Part shown: positions 23,125 through 34,130 of the stretch, in pieces
How positions within the stretch are numbered: the stretch's first letter is position 1
Layout of the letters: every line of letters starts with the position of its first letter
Source of the DNA: Coniella vitis
Lineage: Eukaryota; Ascomycota; Sordariomycetes; Diaporthales; Schizoparmaceae
Reading direction: 5' to 3'
NCBI GenBank assembly: GCA_011317545.1
Contig: WUJK01000003.1
Span: 2,914,001-2,978,000 of the forward strand
Length of the DNA stretch: 64,000 bases
Program-made: the position numbers and the translations under genes
Notes under the pieces: model-generated
Databases searched by the model: none
Told to the model about the DNA's origin: nothing
The model's input: only the letters and a program-made list of their open reading frames with translations

Positions 23125-24048
23125 GAAGATGGTTGGAGTGTTATTGGACGAAAGGTGTGATCCTCAGGTTTGGCGTACGGGAAAGGACTACGCGACACGA
23201 ATAAGAACAACGATAATGGCGTTTTGGGATTGGAAAAAAGTTTGATGATGTGAAACTGGGCGTGGGATAGTGTGACAGCAATAATATTTTCGGATCGGAC
23301 ATCACTGGTCGGATGAATTGATTGACGATGGATGAATGGAAGCATGCACGAGCGGGCGGGACCATGCATGAACGGGGCCATCATGACTTGTACAATCTGG
23401 GATTGCTGGACGTCAGGACAATGGCGCAAACTGTAAGATAGAGACGGAGCGAAGAAGAAGCCCGTTATTTTGAGTCCAGAGCACACACAAGTAGCTATTC
23501 CCGGAGCAGCGTGCGCAGCGCTTATGATGACATGCTATACCTTTTTCAGTCTTGAGTATACTTGTTGCAGGACGCAATATCGAAATACTGAGTGCAAACT
23601 GCGTTAATCTGGGAGTCTCAGATTGAATCAGTGCCTTTTATCTGGTCTTATTTGTTTCATTGTCTGCGTGATGTGAAGATCCATCAGTATATACCTACCT
23701 AAGTAGTATGTAAGCCTTGTGATTTCCTAAGGCGTTACTTGGTGCCTTTGCAGTGATAGGCGTGCTGTACCATAGTATGTAGCCTTTGCAAAGTACTTGC
23801 AGCGTCGGTGCCTGCTAGGCCACTGTAACGCGTCTGGCCCGGCAGCCCGCCTGCAGCAGATGCGTCTTGGCGAACCCCGGCTAGTTCAAATTTCCAGCCC
23901 CGACGTCACTGGCAAAAGCACCCTCGCCCATTCTCCTGATGCTGCTTTCTTTTCGTCGACCTTTCTTCCTGTCCGCCCGCCCGACGGCAAACGCGCCTAC
24001 ACATACACGACTCACCACGATCGCTTACCCGCCTCTCGAGCCGTCAAA
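23125..24048. other. Intergenic region
   Basis: 3' UTR of the poly-Q gene and promoter of the PWI/RS gene; the last 150 bases are pyrimidine-rich. No gene seen. Confidence 0.45.
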
Positions 24049-25968
24049 ATGGCGACCGGTGTGGACGCCAAGCTCCTGAAGAGCACAAAGTTTCCTCCCG
24101 AGTTCAGCCAGAAGGTCGATATGACCAAGGTCAATCTGCAGGTCATGAAGAAGTGAGTGTTTGTTCGCCTTCCTTGGCCCCACCTCCCGCCTGCTTCACC
24201 TACCGACGTACCATTTTTGAGGGAGATATGCAAGCTTAGGTCTTCGCTAACATAGAAGATGGTATGTAGATGGATTGCAGGCAAGATCTCTGAAATTCTG
24301 GGCAGCGAGGATGATGTTGTTATTGAGCTGTGCTTCAACCTGATTGAGGGGTCGCGATATGTGAGTTGATCTGAACTGCTCCTCGTGCCGAATCCACGCT
24401 TCTGCTGCTCAGGCTGCTGACATTGACCTGCTACAGCCCGATATCAAGTCTTTACAGATCCAATTGACTGGCTTTCTCGACAAGGACACGGCGCCCTTTT
24501 GCAAAGACTTGTGGAATCTGTGCTTAAGTGCCCAGGCTAGCCCCCAGGGCGTGCCCAAGGAGCTACTCGAGGCCAAGAAAATGGAGCTGATACAAGAAAA
24601 GGCAAGCTACGCGACCACATACAAGACGATGGCCGAAAAAAGTTTCCGTGGCTAACACGCATGGACCAACAGATTGAAGCCGACAAGGCTGCTGAAGAGG
24701 CACGCAAGAGACGAGAAGAGTTTGAAAGCCGCCGAGCACGGGGCGGCCGCATAGACAGCTACCGAGGAGGTCGTGGCGAGAGAGATGGTTATGGTGGCCG
24801 CGGCCGTGGTTTCAACCGTGGTGGTCGTAGTCCGTCTCGGTCGCCACCATCTGGTCGGCGTGGTGGACGTGATTTCTATCGTGGACCTGCTCGAGGCAGG
24901 GACTCGTATCACCCTGGCGGCGAGCGGCGAGGAGGCCATCGCGATGACCGACGACGGAGGTCACGGAGCCGATCTTCATCTGTCAAGTCGTCGAGATCTC
25001 GTTCAGTCTCTCGGTCCTCCAGCCCTGACGGTGGTCGACGCCGATCTCGGAACAAGGTCCGGGCCAGAAGCCGTTCTCCATTCCCGCGGGAGAACAACTA
25101 CCGACCTATTCGCCGGCGATCTCCTTCCAACGACAGAGAGTCACCTGCGCCCAAGAGGCGTCGATACTCTTCATCTCGCAGTCGCTCTCCAAGTCGTTCT
25201 CGATCCCGCTCCGCGGATAGGCGAAGGAGGGCCCGCTCCCGTTCGTCATCCCGCTCAGTGTCTCGATCGCGCAGCCCTCCCCCGCGCAGAAGACGTTCCC
25301 GAAGTTTCAGTCGCAGTCGTAGCCGTAGCGCAGGCCGAGGACGAGGAAGGCGAGGACCCAGTCGCAGCAGGTCGCCGAGCGAATCACCGCGTGACTCGCG
25401 CCGGCTATCACGCTATCGCAGTAGAAGTTCAAGTCGCGGTGGAGGCAAGGGAGGCGGAGCAAGAGGACGTGGCAACAAAAAGTCGCGCAGACATAACTCA
25501 TCCTCCATCTCATCTCGCGACCGTTCAAGAGACAAGACGGCTGATGTTTCCGATCGCGAAGACAGAACTACGACCAGACCCAAAACACCGCCACCGGCAG
25601 CAGCTAAGAAAAATACCTCCGAGCCCAAGGCAGCCATCCAGGATGCCTCACCGCAGGTACGCTAGCCTCCTTGACCGGGCTATTTTACTTCTCCATTATT
25701 ATTTTTTTGATAGGCAAACAACCAGATGGAGCTGGAAATCATTTAAACATCTCTTGATTTGTTTATACTTTTTTTTGCATTTCTATTAGTGAAGGCCAAA
25801 AACGCGCATACTAACCGAGCCGTGGTATTGATTGTTTTGAGCCTATTACAGTCAATGAAAAGAAAGAAAGAAGCACAAGAAGCTACCAACCAGCTGCGAG
25901 AAAGAGAGCTGCGAGAACGGCTGATCAGCATGAGGAGGTCTTCGAATGCTGGCTCAAGTAATGCCTGA
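24049..25968 (+). CDS. PWI-domain, RS-rich splicing factor (SRRM1/SRm160-like)
   Basis: Five exons, 24049-24152, 24270-24360, 24437-24601, 24673-25656 and 25852-25968, give 486 residues. SRRM1-type proteins bind RNA through an N-terminal PWI domain and bridge SR proteins and the spliceosome. The PWI domain covers about residues 20-110, with KWIAGKISEILGSEDDVVIE and LIEGSRYPDIKSLQIQLTGF; the first residue of the PWI motif is Lys here. A charged helix (EADKAAEEARKRREEFESRR) follows, then about 290 residues of RGG, SR and RS repeats. Intron 3 is a GC-AG intron (GCAAGC donor at 24602, GCTAAC branch site). The last intron has a classic ACTAAC branch point and TTACAG acceptor; a nearer acceptor at 25712-25713 would give a different C-terminus ending NNQMELEII. 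The chosen last exon gives a charged helix, KRKKEAQEATNQLRERELRE. Confidence 0.87.
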
Positions 25969-26992
25969 TGTTAACATGGTTATTTCGGGCATACCTCATC
26001 AGACTCTACAAACCCTTTTGATAGCTATGTTCCCAAGGTTAGTCGGTGGACAGAGATCTCAACAGAGAGCAATGACAGAGGTCTCCCTTGTCCTAGAGTG
26101 GTCATTTTGCAGCATGAATTAACAAACTTAGGCAACGAACAAGAGGCCATATCTTGCTCTCGTTTGTTCGATAGTGGTGGGGGAATACAAGGTAAACAGT
26201 ATCTTATAGTAACAGATCTGCTCCGTTGAACAGAACATATTGTATTCATATCAGCCCTTGCCTGTTGCTGGTTGTACCCTATGTATTCCTCTTTATTTTC
26301 TTTTAGATTATTATTTTTTATGCACCTGGCCACGGTACATCAGCACAGCAACATAAGAAGAGGTGGTAGCTGAGATTAACGAGCCTGCATAGTACACAGT
26401 ACCATAGTATACAGTACAGCAGGGTGGGGCCCTGGTCGTCGGGCGAAGCGGCTCCGAAAACAAGCCTAGGTACTGCCGTAGCTGCTCGCACTCCGCGCCG
26501 CGCCGCGCCTGCGCCATGGGGAAAGTTTGTCGCTTTTCAACAAATATACAAAGACATCACAATCACACCACCACCACCACCACCAACACTATCAACTTGA
26601 AACTGCATTTCTTGGGGAAGAAAAAAAAAAAACAGGCAAGAAAAGCAACATTCCATCGCAACAGCAGCCAGTGAACGGCATACCTGAGCGACAGCAACGA
26701 CGCGCAACACACGCCTGCCCTCTGCCGATCTGCACCCTCTGTGCCGGAACACACAACCCTTACAACCACGTTTACGATGAAAGGAAAGTAGGAAAAAGGC
26801 CAATAATAGGAAAGAGAATAAGAAGACGCCAAGAAGAGCATAGGGAGAGAGGGGGTACGCGCGGGTCAGATAAAGCAGACGTGGAGCGCAAGGAGCGTTA
26901 AACGACCAAAAGATATAGGAACAGGGCCAGGAACGGACGCAGGCACAAACACAGAAGAGAAGAAGAAAAAAAGGGGGGAGCGTCAACGAAAG
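25969..26992. other. Intergenic region and long leader of eaf6
   Basis: The second half (about 26520-26992) is A/C-rich with CAC repeats, A runs and AGA-rich sequence, typical of a transcribed fungal leader. Open frames across it (26527-26901 plus, 26537-27193 minus) are low-complexity by-products. Confidence 0.45.
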
Positions 26993-27814
26993 ATGGGTGA
27001 CAGCACAAACGGCGCCGGCGGCGGCGGTGGTGGAGCTGGTGCAGGAGGCGCAGGAAATGGGAACAATGCAAACAACAGCACCACCACCAATAATAGTGGC
27101 AGCAGCAATGGCAACAAGTCCACGGGCGCAAGCGGGGCGACGAGTAACCACAATGAGGGCGGAATTCCGTTCTATGAGTCGCAGCGCAAGCATTTGAAGG
27201 AGTTGCTGGAGAAGAGGCGTAAGCTTGCCGAGAAGATGGTGAGTGTGTTCTTTTGCACTATGATGCGCCTATGAGCCCTTTCTTTTCTTGCGACAAGCCC
27301 TAACATGAAAAATGGCTCGCTAATATTTACCTTTCTTGCCACTTTCCACCATGCATAGCAACGCGACGAAGAGACAATCGAACAAAAAGAAAGTGAATAC
27401 CTCGAGTCCACTCCAGCGGGCAACATTCTCACGGGCTTTGACAACTACACCAAAGGCACGACGCAAGCAGCAGCGGCGCAGCGGCGCAAAACAGGCACAT
27501 TGGACCAGCATCGTGTGTTCTCACGCAGCAGTATCTCGTACAATGCCAACGCAGCGGCGGCGGTAGCAGCAGCTGGAGGGGCTGATCAGTCGACCGCCAC
27601 AACGCCTGGATCGAGCCATGCACCCACACCGGTCAGTAGTACGTTTGGAGTCGGGACGCCAACGGGCAGTGGAGGCGGAGGAGGGGGAAGAACGGTGTCT
27701 GTTGTGCGGGATCGCAAGAAGAAGGGGCTTGTGGGTGATGGGGCAGGGGATAGCGAGAGTGATGCCAAGGAGGTCAAGAAGGTGAGGACCAACTTTGGGG
27801 CATCGAGGAAGTGA
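26993..27814 (+). CDS. eaf6: Chromatin-modification protein Eaf6 (NuA4 subunit)
   Basis: Two exons, 26993-27238 and 27359-27814, give 233 residues. Eaf6 is a small subunit of the NuA4 histone acetyltransferase (and NuA3 in yeast), acting in the nucleus. The Eaf6 domain (about residues 58-125) spans the junction: YESQRKHLKELLEKRRKLAEKM, coded by exon 1 without its last Met, is a coiled coil, followed by EETIEQKESEYLESTPAG and ILTGFDNYTKGT, the family signature. The N-terminus is a Gly/Asn/Ser-rich tract and the C-terminus holds Ala-, Gly- and Lys-rich segments (VVRDRKKKGL, EVKKVRTNFGASRK). The protein is longer than yeast Eaf6 because of these tracts. The intron (GTGAGT to CATAG) keeps phase 0. 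Confidence 0.92.
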
Positions 27815-29728
27815 ATGAAGAAGTTTTGGGGAGGGGGGCGGATGTGGGCTGGGCTGTCTGGGCTAGCATCTAGGAAGGCCAGTCAGTACTGAATGAGACC
27901 AGACTGGTGAGGCTTCTGATATAGGGTGGGATGGATTTATCATCAGCTTGGCGTGGCTGTTTGGCTTGCGCGGCTTAGGGGGGTTGAGTTGTATCTTGCG
28001 GTGCAAAAGAGGGGGTCGTTTTACTCTACAATTCTCAGCGACGGCGTTGGGGAGGGAAATATAAAACAGTTCATGGGATATCGAAGAAGGGCCAACGGAA
28101 TGAAATGCTCTACGCGCTCGTACATCGTAGAGGGCAATGAATGAATGTACAGGGGGAAGGTACATGGCTAGCAAACCGACCCTCCCCCTCTCCCCCCCCA
28201 AAAAAACCATTGGATCTTATGTAATACAGCGGCAACTGTTGTTAGAGTCATGCTGATGCTGGTATCATATTGTACAGACAACCAATTACCTAGATATCTG
28301 GAATTATAAGCAGCTAGAAAGAAGTGCAAGCGGACGGCATCGTCATGTTCCAGGTCACAAGCGGAACAAGAAGTCTCTTTTGAGATGATTGCGAGAATCG
28401 ACAGCATCTCTTCTTCCGTATGTAGTAAGTATGCCCGTTGTAACTTGCAGTCATCTAGAGGGAATTCCTCTACCTTCCTCTTTATTAGGCAACTGAGTGT
28501 TGTCGTCGGTTTGTTCGTCCTCACCCCTATCTGCAGTAGACCGATGCGACATCAGGGTGCCCAGCGGGTGCCCAGCGGGTGCCCCCGCAGTGCGAACCCC
28601 GCTGAACAAACCCGGTAGCAGCAGGGGCGGGAGCGGCGTTTATCAGTGAGGGGTTCTGTAAAGCTTATGTACTATGTAATACTATGATGGTTGGCTGGGC
28701 GCCCCCCAATCCACCCCAACTGCGGGGTCAACAATGAACGATAAGTAGAAAGAAGTAAGTACATGCATACCCACGCGCACGCGTAACTACACATCAAAGG
28801 AGCAGTAAGACGGATTTGAACGAGTCAATGAATGCGTTGACAGACAAGATGAGCTGCTATTATCACTTGAGGATAAAGAGACCGAATCAAAACAAACGGG
28901 TCGAGCACCAGCTGCGTGCGAGCCACTTTGTCTCCGTGGTTAAGTTCAAGGCCCCGGGCCATCCTCTCGATACTATGAATAGGTACCGTAGCGGGGCGGG
29001 GAAAGCCAAGTAAGTCAGTCCGTCCGTCTGTCCTAGTGGCAATGGTAACTCTATGATGAATTGGATTCCTGTACCACAAAGAGCAAGGAAAAAGAAAAGA
29101 AAGAAAAAAGAGGGGGAGGGGGGTGGTTAGCAGAGAAGAGAAATCGACTTGTTTCTGGAATAAGATCATGTCGTGCTGCTGATTTCGTTGCTCTGTTTCT
29201 GCCGCTTTTGGCAACACGCGACATGGACTCGTTCTTCTTATGAATTCTCTTGGCCATTCGCATAATCCCCTCTTTCCCCGTTTGGGCTTGGCCGAATCCG
29301 TACTCACGGGGCTGTTACCCACCGTGTGGCTCCTGCCCTTTTTATGTTATTTTATCTTTTTCTCTTGGGACTATTGGGCCGGTATACATATTACATAGGT
29401 ACCTAGCTAGTGCTTGGCTGGGTACCTGGTTCGAGGTACTTAATCGCCAGCATCTCCTCATCGCCTGGCTCATCTGGTCCGTCTGCCCATGACAAGCTTC
29501 AACAACAGCACGCGACACCAACAACAGCGGAGTTGCCAGCACAGCATAGGACAATGATTTGACTGGCGCACTCTCTCACGCTTCCTTTCGCTCTTCAGAC
29601 CTACAGACAAACCACAGCTGTCTATATACTTGCTTTCGCCATTGTCGCTCTCTTTTCCGCCAATACATATCGATATCAATATCACTGTCGCCTTCTTCGT
29701 GGGCAGGCGTGTTTCTATCTAGCACTAC
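27815..29728. other. 1.9-kb intergenic region
   Basis: Contains eaf6 3' sequence, a C8-A6 run at 28193-28206, a duplicated CCAGCGGGTGC unit at about 28559-28584, and the pyrimidine-rich leader of the peptidase gene. No frame resembles a known protein. Confidence 0.45.
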
Positions 29729-32427
29729 ATGATGACCATCTGTGCGACCAAATTGACCCCAGAGGTGCTGCTCTCGGCTCCCAGAAGATCGGCGGGAAGC
29801 CCAAACAGCACCGGCAAGTTAGTTCTTTACACGGTGCGTCTCGTTCTGTCTCTTGAATCGCACCGGACGGCCTCTCACAGCAACAACGACAAGACAACGA
29901 CGACGGCAGCAACAACGACAACACTGGTGGGCCGTCGATGATGATCTCTGGCACATGCAAGGCGGATGTCCCCACACAAACACGAGTGGCAGCTGGCTGA
30001 CGTGCTGACTCAATTGCCTCCACCAGACATCGACTTATTCATTCAATGATCACAAAAAGACACTTCAGATCCATGTCTTGGAGGTCGAATCTGGTCGCTC
30101 GTCCAGCCTGTATCGGGATAGTGCCTACAGCGAGCCCACGTGGGTGAGCGAGACCGAATTCCTCGTCATAAGGAATGGCGAAAAGGGCACCTCGAGTCTG
30201 CTCGTGGCCGATGTCAATAAGCCTGGTGCTACGTGAGACCTCTACCATCCCCTTACTTTGCTTTCTATACCCTGGAAGCAGATATCGCTTACAACAAGTT
30301 GCTGACCACCTCCTGCAGGCCAAAAGAGATCAGCAAGTTCGCAGGCTCCATTGCTAACCTCAAGATCAAGCAACTCAGCAATGGCAGCATCGCCTTGGCC
30401 TGCTCTGCCGTCGTGACCCCCAAGGGCGACATGTACAGCCCCGACGCCGACAAGAAGTCTCTAACCACAGCAAAAATTTACACGAGCCTGTTTGCCCGCC
30501 ATTGGGACTCATGGCTGACCGAGAACCGCAATGCTATCTTTTATGGCTCGCTTAAAAAGACCTCAAGCGGCTCCTACGCCCTTGAAGCACCAGGCCTCGT
30601 CAATGTGCTCAAGGGCACAAAGCTACAGTCTCCCGTGCCACCGTTTGGCGGCTCGGGCGATTTTGACCTCGGACCAGCTGGGCTCGTCTTTGTCGCCCAG
30701 GACCCCGAGTTGAGCCCGGCACTGTACACAAAAAGCGACCTGTATTTTGTCCCGCTGCGTTCCTTCACCGAAGACGCACCGCCAGTGCCCCAGCTCGTCA
30801 AGACAGGCGCTCTGCGAGGCTACAGCGGTGCCCCAGCATTCTCTCACCGTGGCAACGCCGTTGTCTTTACGCGCATGCGCAGCGACCAATATGAGAGCGA
30901 CAAGACGCGCCTGCTGCTTATTCCGGACATTAACGATCTTGCCAATGTGCAGGAGTTTTACGCCACGCCCGATGGTGAGGGCGGGTGGGATCGTCGAGCA
31001 GAATCCGCGCTGTGGAGCGCCGATGATTCGGAGCTGTACGTGACTGCTGAGGACGAGGGAAGAACGAAGCTATTCCGTCTGCCTGCATCGCCGCTGGGTG
31101 CTCGCGAGCTGCCGCAAATCATTTCACAAATTGACGGATCAATCAACGACGTCAAGCCTGTGCTGGACTCGTCGTCGTCGACGAATAAGCTATTTATCAG
31201 CGCGAGCAGCATAACTGATAGCTCGTTTTACACCACACTTGACTTATCATCGTCAGCTACATCAGCCAAACCTACCCATACTCTGGTCTCCTCGCACTCT
31301 AAGCAGGGCCGCGTCTTTGGTTTGTCACGCAGCCAGGTCAGCGAGATCCGGTTTCCAGGTGGTGGCAATGGCGATTACGAGGTGCAAGCGTGGGTGGTCA
31401 AACCATCCACCTTTGACGCCAACAGCAAGACCAAGTATCCCCTCGCGCTTGTGATCCACGGTGGTCCGCAGTCCGCGTGGGGAGACAGCTGGTCAACCCG
31501 ATGGAACCCGGCCGTATTCGCCGAGCAGGGCTACATTGTAGTCTGCCCCAACCCTACAGGCAGCACAGGCTTTGGCATGGCTCTGCAAAATGGCATTCGC
31601 GAGAACTGGGGCGGGCGTCCCTACGAGGATATTGTTGCGTGCTTTGACTATGTCGCGCGTACAATGGGCGATGTGGTGGACGTGGATCGCGCAGTTGCGC
31701 TGGGCGCCAGCTATGGCGGGTACATGGTCAACTGGATTCAGGGCCATGAGCTGGGTAGGCGGCTCAAGGCGCTCGTATGCCACGACGGCGTGTTTAGCAC
31801 GTTGAATCAGTATTCGAGCGAGGAGCTGTTTTTCCCCATTCACGATTTTGGAGGCCAGTTTTGGGCGAATCGGGCAGGCTATGAGAAGTGGGATCCGGCG
31901 AGGTTCACAAATGAGTGGGCGACGCCGCAACTGGTTGGTTTACCTTTTTTGGTTGATTTAGTCTTTCTTCGTCTGTCTCGGTTTTCCATATGTGTTTTTA
32001 CTTGGGCTTGTCCTCGTTCATGCTCAAGGAGAAGACGCCCATCCGTGCACACCTGTTCATTCCTTGGAAACAAAACGCAAAGGGCTGACAGAGCCCGTAC
32101 TTGTCTAGGTCATCCACAACGAACTCGACTACAGATTGCCCATTTCCGAAGGACTGGCGGCCTTTAACGTGCTGCAGTCGCGAGGGGTTCCCAGCAAACT
32201 TCTCGTCTTTACAGATGAAAACCATGTACGTTATGTGTCGTTTTATTTTTTTCATTTGGTCAACGTGGCTTTGGTATCCTTGTGATACGTATCTTGGTAT
32301 ACAGTTGGCAGAAGCTGACATTGGTGAATAGTGGGTGCTCAAGCCTGAGAACTCGCTTGTTTGGCATAAAGAAGTGCTAGGCTGGATCAACAAATACTCT
32401 GGTGTGGGAGACGGCTCGTCGTCGTAG
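29729..32427 (+). CDS. Prolyl oligopeptidase-family (S9) serine peptidase, DPP5-like
   Basis: Five exons, 29729-29833, 30027-30232, 30319-31933, 32109-32225 and 32332-32427, give 712 residues. S9C enzymes (dipeptidyl-peptidase 5, acylaminoacyl peptidase) remove dipeptides or blocked residues from short peptides. The N-terminal two thirds form the beta-propeller (for example YSEPTWVSETEFLVIRNGEK, LYFVPLRSFTEDAP). The catalytic alpha/beta-hydrolase domain starts near LALVIHGGPQSAWGDSW. The triad is Ser568 in GASYGGY, Asp649 in NELDYRLP and His681 in DENH, each in its family context; Asp is on exon 4 and His is its last codon. There is no signal peptide (the start is MMTICATKLTPEVLL), unlike secreted DPP5, so a cytosolic role is likely. 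Convergent with the next gene, 486 bases apart. Confidence 0.9.
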
Positions 32428-32913
32428 AGGGATACAGCAAAAGCAAGGTTGGGTTGATGATGTGGTCCTTGGGATGATGTGGTTCTTGGTGACGGTTCTT
32501 GGATTGTGCCTAGGGGGATTGAGACGCATTGGTAAGGTTCAACAAGATTGCAACAAGGGATTTTGGAGTATGAGCGGATCGTGGTACAGGATTGTCAAGG
32601 AAAGGAATGTTTGCTTCTGCCATAGCTTGTGTTACTGCATCAATAGTAGATGGGCAAAAGCGAGTGGAATTCGTTCAGATGTAAAGCAGCGTTGAGTAAT
32701 TACAAGGTAGCGGCAATGATCAGACAGCAAAATGCTCCAAGAATATCCGATGCCTTCCCCAGTAAAGCAAATGTGCCCACCACTATATGATCAAGAATTT
32801 TCATAATCAGAACACGCGTGTATGTGCCCGTCAGACAAAGTCAACAACCGAATCCACTGTCCCTGCTTGCACAAAATCATAGACGAAACAGCTCAAATGA
32901 CAATCCAGCAAGG

Positions 32914-34130
32914 TCACTCGAAGAAAGAATCCGGCAATGTGGCCACCTTGAGAACCCCGCGGACCGCATCCCACGTTACCTTACTCGTGAGCGCCAAAAT
33001 TCTCCCCCGAGAGGGCCTTGAAGCGGCAGGGTGGGCCATCTCAGCGGGCAGTTTCTCTAGGAGTTCTCGTTGGAACCAGAGAGAAAAACCAGTGTCGTTG
33101 CAGCCGTCGATAAAGGACCAGATGAAGCGGCGTTGGTCGCGGGGCCGCGATTCTTTGAATTCTTGCTTCTTGAGGAGGAAGTGGCGTTTGATGGATTCGA
33201 AGCGGTCCGTGTACGCGGTGTTGCTGCTGGAGTTGCTGCTACCTTGCGCGGAAGGAGAGACATGGACGGATTGTTTGTGGTGTAGTTGTGACTGCTGCTT
33301 TTGAGGCATCAATTCGTGACTGTGGAGGGCATCGTGCTTATTGCGAGCTGGAATTCTATCTGGTCTGGCAGCAGAAGGCTGCTCGCCGTACTCGATGTCA
33401 CGGGAGCCACCTGGACGCTCAACTGGACCGGCAAATGTGTTGCTGCGGTTCCAGGTTTCAGTGGCACGCTCCTGAATACCTGAGACTGGCGGGCCTATGC
33501 TCCTTTCACGATTAGTCGAAGAGCAATTCTTTGATTGCAAGAAAAAGACAATCTTGAACCACAAAGGGATGAGTGAATAGACATACCCCGGCCAACCAGC
33601 CTGGCCACATGCTCAACAACGCCTTCCACATCCTCGAGGCGAATCTCAACCTGTGTCATCTGGCTCTGCAGCTCCAATACGGTCGCATTGTCAGTTCCTT
33701 GCTGCTGCTCCCGGTCCCGGTCCCGCTGCTGCTGCACCATGCCCATGAGGCGACTTCGCAACGCCTCAACGCTTCCACGTGAATCCTCGGTCGCGATCCT
33801 CATCTCGGCGTTGGCCCGCGCAGTCGCCTCGACATTTCGCTGGAGATCGTCATGTTTGGCGCGCAAAGCATCGTTGAGGGCGAGGCAGGACTCGAGACGG
33901 GCCTGAAGGGCCTGATTATTGGTCTGGATGGCCTCATTGGTGGTTACGAGCTTGGTGTGCGCATTCTGAAGGGTTGTCAGGCGTGTTTCGAGGGCAGAGA
34001 CGGTTATTTGCAGCGAATTTAGTGCCGTGTGCAACGCTTGGGTGTCTGCTTTGGCGAGAAAGTGCGTGATGGTTTCGAGGTACAGGCGTTCGTCTTCGGA
34101 GGAGCAGGTTGAGAGTAGGGAGGCGGGCAT
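32914..34130 (-). CDS. Coiled-coil protein with a basic C-terminal domain, family unknown
   Basis: Two exons, 34130-33587 and 33485-32914, give 371 residues; the intron has a GTATGT donor, an ACTAAT branch site and two possible in-phase acceptors three codons apart or less (33486 and 33480). Residues about 15-175 form a long heptad-rich coiled coil (LNSLQITVSALETRLTTLQN, LEDVEGVVEHVARLVGRG). The middle is polar and disordered (LMPQKQQSQLHHKQSVHVSP). The last 90 residues look globular: RFESIKRHFLLKKQEFKESR, FIWSFIDGCNDTGFSLWFQ, LEKLPAEMAHPAASR. I do not know the family. The C-terminal block with Trp and Phe, following a coiled coil, suggests a binding module rather than an enzyme; this is only inference. 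Confidence 0.68.

Noticed and set aside
24773..25789. 338-codon frame overlapping the RS domain
   Set aside because: Shifted reading of SR/RGG repeats; the PWI-linked frame explains the region with good splice sites.
26537..27193. 218-codon minus-strand frame across the eaf6 leader
   Set aside because: Cys/Leu/Phe runs from reading CAC and AGA repeats in reverse; eaf6 is clear on the plus strand.
29420..29450. GGTTCGAGG resembling a tRNA B box
   Set aside because: No matching A box, acceptor stem or anticodon loop at the right spacing; I found no tRNA in the window.
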